A DNA stretch of 64,000 nt from Phaseolus vulgaris (lineage: Eukaryota; Streptophyta; Magnoliopsida; Fabales; Fabaceae). A program made the position numbers and the translations under genes. Location of the stretch: assembly GCF_000499845.2 (NCBI RefSeq), contig NC_023759.2:42487172-42551171 (forward strand). The letters run 5' to 3'. Below the pieces are notes generated by a model that saw only the letters and a program-made list of their open reading frames with translations, was not told the origin of the DNA and did not search any database. Positions within the stretch are counted from its first letter, which is position 1, and each line of letters opens with the position of its first letter. Positions 11,901 to 22,593 of this stretch are shown here, in pieces.

Positions 11901-13447
11901 ACCTACTAGTAAGGGTTTTATACTCTTTTTTATTCTTGTAGATTCTTTGTCATTTAAGATAAATAAATCCTAAACCCTAAAGATTACTACTCAATGGAAA
12001 GATTCCATTTATCGAAATGGAAATCCTTCAAAAAAAAGTGTAGAACATCCTTAGTCCAAAAAAGTTTTAATAAATTTAAAGTTAAATATATCTCGACTCG
12101 GGCTTCTAGAGCTAGCAAAATCTCATATTGCCTCATTTATCTCTTTTTCTTCGAATCTTAACAACTTTTCTCTTTTGTCCTCTTTTATCATCAAATTTTA
12201 TCCATCCTTGTCACCTCTATTCTTCTTCATGAAATCTCGTTGAGAAGAATTTTATAATTTCCTGGTCAATATAATTTTATAAAACTTTATATTATTTTTC
12301 TATCTACTCACGCCACACACACCATCTATAATGAACCCTTGTGGGTATTAAATGTGTTTTCATTTCATGTATTTAACTATTCTCTAGTTAAAAAACTATC
12401 GATACTACTTTTTGTCCTTCAACTATTCTCTAGTTAACAAAATGTGTTAAAAATTAAAATAACATAATTGTATATTTGCAAAAAAAATGTAAAATTATTG
12501 AAAATAAAGAAGATTAAAAATGTTGAGGAACTATAATTACATTTTTTTATTATACCCATTTTGAACAATTGAGAGTAACGTGCTTTAAAAGTGCATAAGC
12601 TATCACATAATATATTTGATGTTGGGATTAAGAAGTGGGGAGAAAGAATGTTATTGAAAATTGGAGTAGAACAAGCAGAAATGGGTGAGGGAACCCCAAA
12701 ATGTTGCTCAATTGCCCAACATGCCATGCTTACACCCTTCCCAACTTCCACCTCTTACTACAATATATTAAGCATACACTCATCACGATCCAATGGTAAA
12801 AAAATTCTAATAAATGTTATGAATTTGTGTCCCAATAATTGCTGATTTTTTTTCTTAATTTGGATGTACTGAGAAAACAGAAAGGAGAAATATGAAAATT
12901 GTTAATTCTTCTAGTTATATGAAGAAAAAGGAAATGAGTATGTCAACAGGAGTTTAATTGATAGCATCTTCAACTCAAGGGCTTTTATGTGTATAAAGTT
13001 AAGTAATACAGCTTAATAATCTTTCATTGAACCAAATATATTACATTGTATTGCTTGAGTGAGTTGTTTAAACAAGTAATATTGTTTTCACTCACAAAAT
13101 CTAATATAGCTTAAGTTAAATATTCATTAACAATTTAATTTTGGAGTGATTTTCTTTGGAATCTTAAAATTTAATTACACATCACACCCTCTAAAAATGA
13201 GAAAGATAAGTTTTCTGTAACTGTTTACATTAAAGTTAGTATTTTAAACAATTTTTTTTAATATTAATCCTTTAATATAGATATACATTGATTTAAATTT
13301 AAATTATTTTTAATTATTTATACTGATTTGTAATATTATCAAAATTAACATGTTAATACTCTTAATTCAAAACTAACAGAAGACTCAAGGTAACATGTTT
13401 ATTAAATATTAAATATAAAAAATACTAAAATAATTTTGGAGATAACA

Positions 13448-13450
<3 letters not shown>
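8971..13450. other. Long AT-rich spacer without recognisable genes
   Basis: About 4.5 kb without a convincing coding frame. The open frames at 12434-12845 overlap on both strands and show no family. No tRNA, rRNA or structured terminal repeats were found. Confidence 0.5.

Positions 13451-13452
<2 letters not shown>

Positions 13453-13500
<48 letters not shown>
13453..13500. repeat. (AT)24 microsatellite
   Basis: A perfect run of AT dinucleotides, the longest in the window. Confidence 0.97.
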
Positions 13501-13504
<4 letters not shown>

Positions 13505-13811
13505 TATTAAACTTATTTAATCCAATCAATTAAGTTTCTTTTTAAATGCAGTCAATCTAAAATTTATATATAGTTGAAGATAATTAAACTAATAAATACT
13601 AAAATTTGACCTGAATTTTTTATAATGCGTAAACATTTTATACAATATATATAACTTTGTTTATAACATATTTTAAGAGGTTGATTTATTATTAAATTTT
13701 AGTATATTAGCATTAAATATAAATACATGAGCGTTTAATTGTTTAATTATGCGCTGTATCAAAAAACTAATCCCATATTTTTTAAAATAAATAAATTAAA
13801 ATTAAAATATA

Positions 13812-13931
13812 TGTTATGAAATGGACTTTAAGCCTAATTTAACCCCACAAAACCGACTCATAGGATTGAGGTCTGCACCCACTTATATACAATGAAAGGC
13901 TCTAATCTCTAGTCATGTGGGATCTCCAACG
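13812..13931 (-). mobile_element. Solo TRIM LTR
   Basis: About 120 bp matches the LTR of the TRIM at 3362-3690: TGTTATGAAATGGACTTTAA at the left, then CCCACAAAACCGACTCAT, CACTTATATACAATGAAA and CTCTAGTCATGTGGGATCTC, ending CCAACG. No second LTR, primer-binding site or polypurine tract is adjacent, so it is a solo LTR. Its orientation matches the complete TRIM. Confidence 0.75.
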
Positions 13932-14560
13932 ATCTATTCGATATTTGTTATGCATTCGCTATCTATTACTTAATTTTTATTCAACACATAAACATGTCAC
14001 ATGTTTCTAATATACCAACAAAATCAATATCTTAATTATAAAATCATTAAAATGACACTACCATTTTTTTATTCATAAAAGTAAGCACACTTTGAAAAAT
14101 ATGGTAATTGAATTTTGTAGCTTGGTAAACTTATCGGCATGCAATATATCATACTAATACTTATATATTTTGTTTTATATATTTATTATTTTCATTTTTT
14201 TTTATCTATCAAAATTATTTGACAAATTGACCCTTCGGTGTTTGGGTTCTTTACCCTCATTTCATTCCTCTCGACCCCTATTAATGTTAAGGTATTCACC
14301 TCTATCTTTTCTAATATTTTTGAGTTTCTCCTCTTCCTTTCCTGTGTTCCATCATTTTATCCCTTTCTTTGTTTTGGTGTTGATCCTATGCATTGAGTAT
14401 TCGTGTTGTTTTTATTTGTTTATTGAATCTTTCTTCAACATTTTTTCACTTATTCAAGATTGTCTCCTAATTTTTTTTTCTTTTCAACTTTATTATTATT
14501 CTTGCACTATTAAATAAGGTTGCATTTTTTGTATTAAGTCTTCAATCTTCTCGGTTATGC
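13932..14560. other. AT/T-rich spacer, no gene recognised
   Basis: The 115-codon open frame at 14170-14517 is dominated by Phe, Leu, Ile and Ser from a T-rich strand and matches nothing I recognise. Confidence 0.45.
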
Positions 14561-14589
14561 GGTCCTTCATCTTTTCGTCTCTTTGATCT

Positions 14590-15210
14590 CTCAGTGTTTT
14601 GGGAGTGAGTAGCTGCAAAGATACTCTGATGCTCAAGTCAGTGATAGATATGTCCAGTTTACAAATATTGTGGTTATAAAATCATTATCTTTATTTTTGG
14701 GGTCATCAAACCCATGAATGAAGATTCAATCATCTTCCCAATCAATATGTTGAGTATCACTCGGTACTAAGCAGTACACTTATCATGCTTTATGCATTTC
14801 ATATTTCAAAGCAAACACCCTGGTAAATAATTAGTTCATACATGTAAAAATTACTAAACTAAATTATGAAAATGCAAACTGTTATTTATTTGGTAGCCCC
14901 ATTCTTTAACCCTTATGAAAATCGATACATCTTACATAAATCTTACATAATTCTGTATTCGCCAAAATGAGGTCGGTCGAAATTTGGGTGGGCTCCAAGT
15001 GGGCTTCCTTCGAGCTCTAGTGATTCAGCCTCCGAGGAAGGAGGAGGCTCCACCTACAGAAAATACTAAAATACTTTGATGCTCACATCAGTAAAAATAT
15101 CAGATTCTGTGTATATATTGAATATAATGCTAAAATTCGAGTTGAAAGTACTCCATGTGAGTGGACATCTATTTATACGCCTTCATGGACTTGAATCTTT
15201 GTCCCTAGTT
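14590..15210. repeat. Possible degraded retroelement with two related copies of a CTCTGATGCTCAAGTCAGT block
   Basis: AGCTGCAAAGATACTCTGATGCTCAAGTCAGTG-like sequence near 14610-14645 is echoed near 15050-15095 (CACCTACAGAAAAT, then CTTTGATGCTCACATCAGTA). Similar text is common in LTR regions of plant retroelements, which is an inference from memory. No LTR ends or coding domain were found. Confidence 0.3.
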
Positions 15211-15473
15211 TCTTCAGATTTTAAAGCTGCATATTACAATATTCTTTCATAAAATTTGAATATTATGTATATAAATCAGAACATTCAAAGAGGTCGAGAT
15301 ATTGTACATTAAAATCATGTTAATTGTGCATTTATAAGATTATAATATATTTATCTAAATTAATGTTATTATATGATTATAATTATGTGGGGGATTTATA
15401 ATAATAGTCCCAAAATTTATGGTTAATTTCACTTCATCATAGATTTTCTCATGATTTAGGCTGAGATGGAATA

Positions 15474-15547
15474 CATTCAACTTAAACTTTATCGATATAT
15501 GTGATATTCTCATTCAACTTAAACTTTATCGATATATGTGATATCAA
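15474..15547. repeat. 37-bp tandem duplication
   Basis: CATTCAACTTAAACTTTATC followed by GATATATGTGATAT is repeated head to tail at 15474 and 15511 without a mismatch over about 34 bp. Confidence 0.95.
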
Positions 15548-16150
15548 ATCCAAGACGGTACAAATTCGTAATCCAATTTTTCTTATTAGTATTTATTTAG
15601 AATTTTATATTTTTAAAGGGTAGAAGAAGTAAACAGAAGTTAATGTTAAATGTATTGAATTAAAGACATAATGTATTGAATTAAATACATAATGTTTGTT
15701 TACTTATGTATATGAATTAACCTATTAATCATATTCATTCTGAATCATTCTTGTGTAATAAATAAACAAACGGTTATGAAAAGCATGTATTCGATAATAT
15801 AATGATAAGGGCAAATGTTGTAGAACTGAAATAATTCATTATATTTTATCAATTTATTAGTACATTAATTAGTTGTTATATGTTATAATTTTCCATACAA
15901 ATATTAGACTTTGAAACACTCAATTACATAAAAAAATACTTGAATGACATATTTACTAACTTTTATAAACCTTTTGGATTTATGACATATTACATTTTTT
16001 TCACTTAATTATACAAAATAATTCTAACTTATAATTTGTACTCATCTAAACTTTGAACAAAAATAAATGTATATTTAAATTTTCCTCAATTAAGGAATTG
16101 TTTGTAAATTAATACTTATTACATTGATATCTCTATTTCTAAAAATACAC
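15548..16150. other. AT-rich spacer with one short tandem duplication
   Basis: About 22 bp containing ATGTATTGAATTAAA is repeated in tandem around 15649-15692. No gene was recognised. Confidence 0.5.
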
Positions 16151-16156
16151 TATTAA

Positions 16157-16582
16157 CACTATAAGAAATTTAATAAATAGCAATCAAATTAGAGACAAAA
16201 ATAATTATTTATTATATTAATTAACTAAATTAAATATTATTTTAAAGATTAAAAATTATTTATATCTAAAATGATTTTTATTATTAATAAAAATTTATAA
16301 AATAGTTTCTAAATTAGTTACTTTTAATACTAATATTTTATATTCTAAAGTGGTATCAATTAGTCTTTTAAAGACTAATTTATAAATATTAGTAGTTAAA
16401 ACTTTGGTACCTAATGGTTAGATACTAATTTAAAAACTATTTTATAATTTTTTATTAATAATAAAAAATACTTTAGATATCAATAATTTTTTAGTCTTTT
16501 AAAATAGTTTTTAATTTAGTCTAATAATAATAATCATTTTAATCTCTATCATTAATTGCAATTGGATGATTTTCTTGTAGTG
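16157..16582. mobile_element. CACTA-type MITE (426 bp) with TAA target duplication
   Basis: The left end CACTATAAGAAATTT pairs with the right end TTTTCTTGTAGTG. TAA flanks both sides (16154-16156 and 16583-16585). Interior TTAGATACTAATTTAAAAA and inverted copies resemble the MITE at 7547-8029, so both belong to the same broad family. No coding capacity. Confidence 0.85.
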
Positions 16583-17639
16583 TAAATTATAAACATTGAA
16601 TTTATTTCACTTCAAGGAAGTTTTAAAGACGAATGTCCTTAAAAATAAAACTTTTTCAAACGGCAACTTTTGTTTTCATTTATGGGTAACATATAATAAT
16701 GATTATTTTTACACTCACCATTCTATATTGAAAAAAAAAAAACTTATTTAATCGTCATATATGCTACTACCATATTTCATGACTAATGCTAAACTCTTAT
16801 GTTGTGTTTGTATCCGGGTGATTACTGTTCACCCGGATTGAAAAGGAAATACTCTGATGTTTGTATCTGGGAGTTAGCGGGGATTAGGGGGAGAAAAAAA
16901 GCGAAGAAAGGGAAAAAAGCTTCCCTAATAAGATGAGAAGATTTGGAGAGAAACTTTTTCATTTTACCATATTACCCATCCGTTCACTTAACCTATGTGC
17001 CATAGCTGCCTATGCCCGTGCCATTCAGCTCCAATATTCCCTCCACGAGATTCTCACGCATGAGATTCCCTGCATAAACACAGCACAAACAGTGATTCGT
17101 ACATTGTTTGGTGGATAAATTCAAGTGTGTGGGTGATGAATAAATGAGAGGGATGATAAATATGGAAGAGAAGTAGAGGTAAGTTATTTGTTTTGAGTTG
17201 AGGGAGTACTTAGCAGCGGTCGGAGGTGCTCGTCGGAGGTGCATGGTGGATATGCGCGGTTGTTGGTGGTCGTTGGACGGTTTTGCTGCTGGTGGTGGGT
17301 GGTGGTTCCGCTGGTGGTACTCGGTGGACGGCTGATTCACGGTGGTCGTTGGTGGTTCTGCATCTTTGTTGTCTACGTTTCTAGAGTTTCTGAAGGTAAA
17401 TTTTAGATAGATTTAGAATTTGGAGAATAAAATCTGAGAATGAAATGTTGAGAAGAAGAAATTTGTAATGTTTAGTTATTTATTTTATTTATGTTAATAG
17501 ATGTATGCTGCTGACTTTTGATTTTTCAAGTTTAATCATATTGATGAGTATATTAATGAGTATTAATAAAATTTTGAATGAGTTTTCTACTAGTTAAATT
17601 TTATTTATTAATATTTAATTTTTTTCTTGTATTTGAAAA

Positions 17640-18290
17640 TACATAGAGTCTATGTATAAAATTTTATTTTTTTTCTAAAAATAAAGTAATTTTTTTTATA
17701 AATATTAGTTTAAATTTATAAAATAATTATAAGTATACAAAATATTTAAATATTTAATTTTTTCTAAAATCAAGTAAAAAAATTTATAAATATTATTTTG
17801 AACAGGGTTTAAAATAATTATAGATAGTTTACGTATAATATTTATTTTTTTCCTAAATCAACTATAAGACTTTATAAATTTTATTTTGAATTTATAAAAT
17901 AATTACAAGTATTTAAATATTTTAAAATATTAATTTATAGATAGTCTACATATAAGATTTTATTTTTTCTAAAATCAAGTAAAAGAATTTTATAAATATT
18001 ATTCTAAATTTATAAAATAATTATAAGTTTACAGAATATTTAAATATTTTAAAATACGTAGTCTACATATAATATTTTATTTTTTCTAAAATCAAGTAAA
18101 AGAATTTTATAAACATTATTTTTAATTTATAAAAAAAATTAATTATAACTATACAAAATATCTAAATATTTTAAAATACTACGACAGTCTACGTATAATA
18201 TTTATTTTTTAATATTTATTTTTTTCTAAAATCAAGTAAAAAAAACCTTATAAATATTATTTTGAATTTGTAATACAATTATGACTATAT
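17640..18290. repeat. Tandem array of about 117-bp units inside the Harbinger element
   Basis: Units begin with an AGTCTACATATAATATTTTA-like segment and continue through TTTTTTCTAAAATCAAGTAA, a TTTATAAATATTATT block and TTTATAAAATAATTATAAG. Starts are visible near 17647, 17826, 17943, 18060 and 18186, with one extra partial unit near 17750. Spacing between the last four is 117, 117 and 126 bp. The array lies between the element's left end and the transposase gene. Confidence 0.8.
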
Positions 18291-18391
18291 CAATTTATAA
18301 AAGTAAAAAAAATTGAGTACTATTATTTCTGTAAAATATGGTTCTTTAGACCTAATAGTTAAATTTATATGATTGTCAAGGATTTGTGATC

Positions 18392-19839
18392 ATGGATAAC
18401 GATAACCATTGGTCTATGTATTTCGAAAATGTCGAGATGTCTAGCACGAATGACATGAATCCCGATGTAGTTGGTGTTGATTTCACACTAATTTCACAAA
18501 TACAAGAGCAAATCAATTTGCGGACACAAGTAGCAGCAATGACAATTCTTTGCATGTGGATATGAATTGAATGTGTTGCATGTGTTAACTGAGACAAATA
18601 ATGCTATACCAGAGTTTATTCCACAAAAAGAGCGTCGTCAGCAAGAATTGATGTCGTACTTGGTCCATACTGAAAGATGTCGTGACATTATTCGCATGAG
18701 TCCGGAAGCATTTATTAATTTATGTCAACGAATAAGAGGAATGGGGATGGTTAAAGATGCATTTCGATCTACAGTTGAAGAACAAGTGACTAATTTTTTA
18801 CACATCATTGGTCATAACGTCAAGAATCAAAGTGTTTCGTTCTTCTTTCATCGGTCCGGGGAAACAGTGTCTCGTCACTTTCATAATGTTTTGAAGGAAA
18901 TATTGATGTTGCATGGAGAGTTCTTAATTCAACCAGCTAGGACTGAGGTTGAACCTCATATCTTAAACAACAATCGATTTTTTCCATACTTTAAGGTATG
19001 AATATGAGAAACAATAGTTAAATATTTAATTAATGTTGTATGCAATGCAAGTTATTTATAAATGTGAAGTTGTTGTGTATTAAGATTGTTTGGGTGTCAT
19101 AGATGGCACTCATGTTCGTGTTAAAGTCCCCCGAGCTGATGCTCCTCGTTTTCGTGGAAGAAAAGACTGGCCAACACAAAACGTATTTGCTGCTTGTGAT
19201 TTTGACATGAAATTCACATATGTTCTTGCTGGGTGGGAAGGAACGGCCTCTGATTCCAGGATGTTGAAGGATGCGTTTGTACGAGAGGATCCATTGGTCA
19301 TTCCGGAAGGTTAGTTGAGTGTGTTTTCAAGTGCAATAAAAATTCATTTGGTCATATGACTTATAATTAACAATTATTAATGGATGGTTGTAGGCAAATA
19401 CTACCTTGGAGATGCGGGTTTTATGCTCAAAGCCCAAGTTATAACTCCATATCGTGGAGTTCGATACCATCTAAAAGAGTATTCCCGAAGAGGTCCACAA
19501 AATGCCCGTGAGTTGTTTAATCATCATTCCTCACTAAGAAATGTTATCGAAAGAACATTTGGTGTCCTCAAAAAGAGATTTCCAATTATCGCTAGTGGAA
19601 CAGAGCCTCATTATTCTGTGGACACTATGACCGATATTGTTTTAGCATGTTGTATTCTTCATAACTTTCTTCGCGAGGTGGATAATGATGACTCTTTGTT
19701 GGAAGAAGTTGACCGTGAGTTGATGCAAGGAGATATAGATGCGTCACACTCACAAACTCGTGAGGATGACTACAGGCTTGGGTCACATATTAGGGATACT
19801 ATAGCGAATGAAATGTGGGCAGGTTATTGTAATAATTAA
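18392..19839 (+). pseudogene. PIF/Harbinger DDE transposase (HARBI1/DDE_Tnp_4 type), frame probably damaged
   Basis: This encodes the nuclease of a Harbinger transposon, which cuts the element out and inserts it at TWA sites. Recognisable blocks in order are an N-terminal helix-rich region (18567-18995), GVIDGTHV with the first catalytic Asp (about 19096), a GTASDSRML block with the second Asp (about 19243), YYLGDAGF (19400) and RNVIERTFGVLKKRFP with the catalytic Glu (about 19540). Two introns are evident. 18996-19084 begins GTATGA and ends AG. 19310-19393 begins GTTAGT, ends TAG and joins in frame to give PEGKYY. At the first intron the splice is one base short: exon 1 ends with a full AAG codon, but the next exon needs a G before ATTGT to read DCLGVIDG. 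An upstream ATG (18392) opens only 56 codons before a TGA in another frame. The catalytic core looks recent, but the gene as sequenced is probably not functional. Confidence 0.85.
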
Positions 19840-19984
19840 TTTTATGTAACATCCGTGAACTTATATTTATACTGTTGTAAGAACAATTTCATGGTTTAAT
19901 GTTGACATTCCATCTTTATTAATATTTACGTATGAAACTATTTATGTTATTGCAAAAGTTTAACCTTTTTTATTAGGTTTAATC

Positions 19985-21229
19985 ATGGATCACGGGAAGG
20001 GTATTGCTTCAGAGTCATCTGCAGCTGTCCGTGAACACAAGAAATGGACTACCGACATGGATTTTCGACTGTTGAATGCCATGATCGATGAGACATCTAT
20101 GGGTAACCGCATTGATGGTAGTTGGACGACGCAGGGTTACACAAACATCGTTAAATCCTTACATCAGAGTGGATTGGTAGGGATTACAAAAAATAATGTG
20201 AAGAACAGGCAGAAAAGCCTTAAGGACAAATGGCGTGAGATCCATGATCTATTTAGTGGACTGAGTGGTTTCGCTTGGAATCCAACCACGAAAATTTTTG
20301 AGGCCGAGGATGAAGTGTGGGATATGTTGATAAAGGTAATGTATTCAACTTAGATGTTCACTTATCGCATACATTAACCACTAATTATGATTATGAGTGT
20401 ATTTCTTTTCATTAATGAACAGGCAAAGCCCTCAGCCGCAAAGTGGCGTGTTAATCCCATCAGGCACTACAAGTTGATGAAAGACTTATGGGGGTTTGAT
20501 CGTGCTACCGGCCAAGGTGGGAGAACAACATTGCAGTCATCAAGTCGAACTCAGTCTCATCATTTTAATGTAGATCTTAATGATCACAATATGGAGGACA
20601 TCCTAGAGGGGCCAGGATTGAATGCTACTCAATGTGAAACTCCTCGCTCAGTTGATCCTAATGTTGATTCATACAGCCCTGGCCCTAATATGACACCCCC
20701 ATTGGTGCCATCCCAACCATCCCAGCCATCAGGTGGTACTTCTTCTTCAAGAGGCTCAAAAAGAAAAGCCCCCATGGTGGACGTCATTGATCTGCAACTG
20801 GAAAGACTTAACACAAGGTTTGAAGGATTAACTGATATCCTTGGAAGGGATAGTGATCAGTCAGATAGGTTATGTCATATTGTTGAGCGACAAGCCATTT
20901 CATCTGAGATTGTCGCTTTGTCATCACAGCGAGTGGCTAATGCTACGGAAGAAAATTTGCAATATAACAGACGCCATGTTGTTGCAGAAGAAGAACAAAA
21001 CTCCATATTTCGTGAACACACACGCACACTCTGTCGTACATCGACTTTCCAGTACTCTGAATCTGATATCTGGGAAATGTTAGTGGAGATGAACATACAG
21101 GATGAAGATTTGTTGGATAACTGTTACGACTTCTTGTGTGGTCATCCTAATGTGGTAAATCAACTCTTTGGCCTGCCTCTCGAGCGAAGAATGAGAAAGC
21201 TAGTCAAGATAATGACTACAAATCCCTAA
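19985..21229 (+). CDS. Harbinger ORF2: Myb/SANT-like DNA-binding protein
   Basis: This is the accessory protein of PIF/Harbinger elements, which in characterised members helps bring the transposase to the element ends. Exon 1 is 19985-20335 and ends IK before GTAATG. Exon 2 is 20423-21229, after an AACAG acceptor, joining in frame to IKAKPSAAKW. The product is about 385 aa. The N-terminal half is a Myb/SANT-like domain (KWTTDMDFRLLNAMIDE, then VKNRQKSLKDKWREI and ending near HYKLMKDLWGFDRATG at about residue 145). A Pro/Ser/Gly-rich linker with a basic SRGSKRKAP patch follows, possibly a nuclear localisation signal. The C-terminal part is helical and acidic. The frame is fully open, unlike the neighbouring transposase, so this gene may still be expressible. 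Start and intron are inferred from reading frame and splice consensus. Confidence 0.85.
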
Positions 21230-22006
21230 ACTACGTAAAAAAATTGGTAGTATTTTATTATGCATGTGTTTTTCTTTTCGAATCTGTAATCTTATTTATA
21301 ACACGAATCTCTAAACAAATTAAGGACTTCCATGACTATTTTGAATGATTCATATTTCAATGTATCATTCATATAATTTTCTGAAACATTATTATTATTA
21401 TTATTATGCACAAAATTTATCAATGAATTTTGCTTTAATAAACTAAAATACTGCATTAATACACATTAATATTTATTTCATAAAATAAATTCTTTATCGA
21501 ATTATAACTCCAACACATTATCAGAAATAATTTGTTCCATACCGAAAATAATTTTTTAATTGCATACAACTATAATTGAAAAATAAATAATTCACAATTA
21601 CAACTTTATTCTTAATAAAGTTTATGAATCATAAATATGATCCAAAAATTTTATATAATTTATATTTTTTCGAAGTTAGCTCGAACACGGTATCGAAAAT
21701 AATGTTTCAATTTTCGAATAAATAATTTTAATTTAAAAACAATTATAATTCACAAATAATCAATCAAATTAATTTTGTATCAATTTTTAAATGTAAGGGC
21801 AAATGTGTAAAGTTACAATTTTATCAATTAAAAAAATTACAATTTCAATCACACTCATCACATCACTCACAAACTTTTATAAATTTTCCCTACACTTTCC
21901 CCTCTATTTACCTTAATCCAAACATGTTAACTTTCTTTACACTTTCTCTTCAAATCATCTTAAATTCACTTCCTCATTTCCACTCCCTAATCCAAACAAA
22001 GCCTTA

Positions 22007-22593
22007 ATGATAATTATTACTCTAATGGTCATTGCTTAAGCTATTTCCGTTATCTATATAATATTGTGTTAAGATTATGTGCTAAACTTGTATTAAATTA
22101 GAGTTCTAAAACCATAATTAACATTCTAATCCCATATTGAAAGATCTTACTTAGCATAGAAAATAATAAGAAAAGAAAATGGTTTTTGATTTATGAATTT
22201 TTGTGTGTGATGAGAATAGAAATAGAAATATAGTTGTTTGTTATGTTAGAAAGAAAAAAGAGAAGTGAATAACAGTGAAAAATCCCTTTCGTCCTTTAGC
22301 TTCGCATCTTATCTGTGGTGTGGGTGTGTATTTGTGAAGTGTGGCTACTCTCTTGTTCCTAAAGCCACAGAGAGAGAGAAGAGCAGGTAGGTAGCAGCCA
22401 ACACACCGCACGTTGTTCTTCTGCAACCAACCCTAATAACTAAAATATCAGAACCACTTGGTCCACCATTCACCATGCTCAGCTCAAACTAGCTACAACT
22501 GTAAGTTCCTTGTCCTCTCTCACCTTCACCGACTTCCCTTCATTCTTTATATTTCCACTTCTCTTCTCATCCTCACCACTTTTCACTTTCAAC
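22007..22593 (+). promoter_or_regulatory. Presumed promoter and 5' UTR of PIF1
   Basis: This is the only sequence between the Harbinger right end and the PIF1 start codon. It contains CT-rich stretches (22360-22380 and 22505-22590) typical of dicot 5' UTRs. No unambiguous TATA box or G-box was identified, so the transcription start is unknown. Confidence 0.5.

Larger units (their letters stand above)
16800..22003 (+). mobile_element. PIF/Harbinger DNA transposon, near-complete (about 5.2 kb)
   Basis: The element carries both genes typical of plant PIF/Harbinger transposons: a DDE transposase (18392-19839) and a Myb/SANT-like DNA-binding protein (19985-21229), in the same orientation. The left end TGTTGTGTTTGTATCCGGG and the reverse complement of the right end, GGCTTTGTTTGGATTAGGG, match at 13 of 19 positions. 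TTA flanks both ends (16797-16799 and 22004-22006), the 3-bp TWA target duplication of this superfamily. A second TTTGTATC-like motif lies inside the left end near 16860. A tandem repeat of about 117 bp occupies 17640-18290. The right end lies about 590 bp upstream of the PIF1 start codon. Confidence 0.88.

Noticed and set aside
14170..14517. 115-codon open frame rich in Phe, Leu and Ser
   Set aside because: Composition reflects a T-rich strand; no family recognised.
20629..21096. Small antisense frames within the Harbinger Myb/SANT-like gene
   Set aside because: Shadows of the supported plus-strand gene.
22510..22593. Upstream in-frame ATG for PIF1 at 22510
   Set aside because: The added residues are low-complexity Phe/Ser/Leu from a CT-rich leader, while MTNHNHCVPDFD fits the conserved N-terminus of PIF1.
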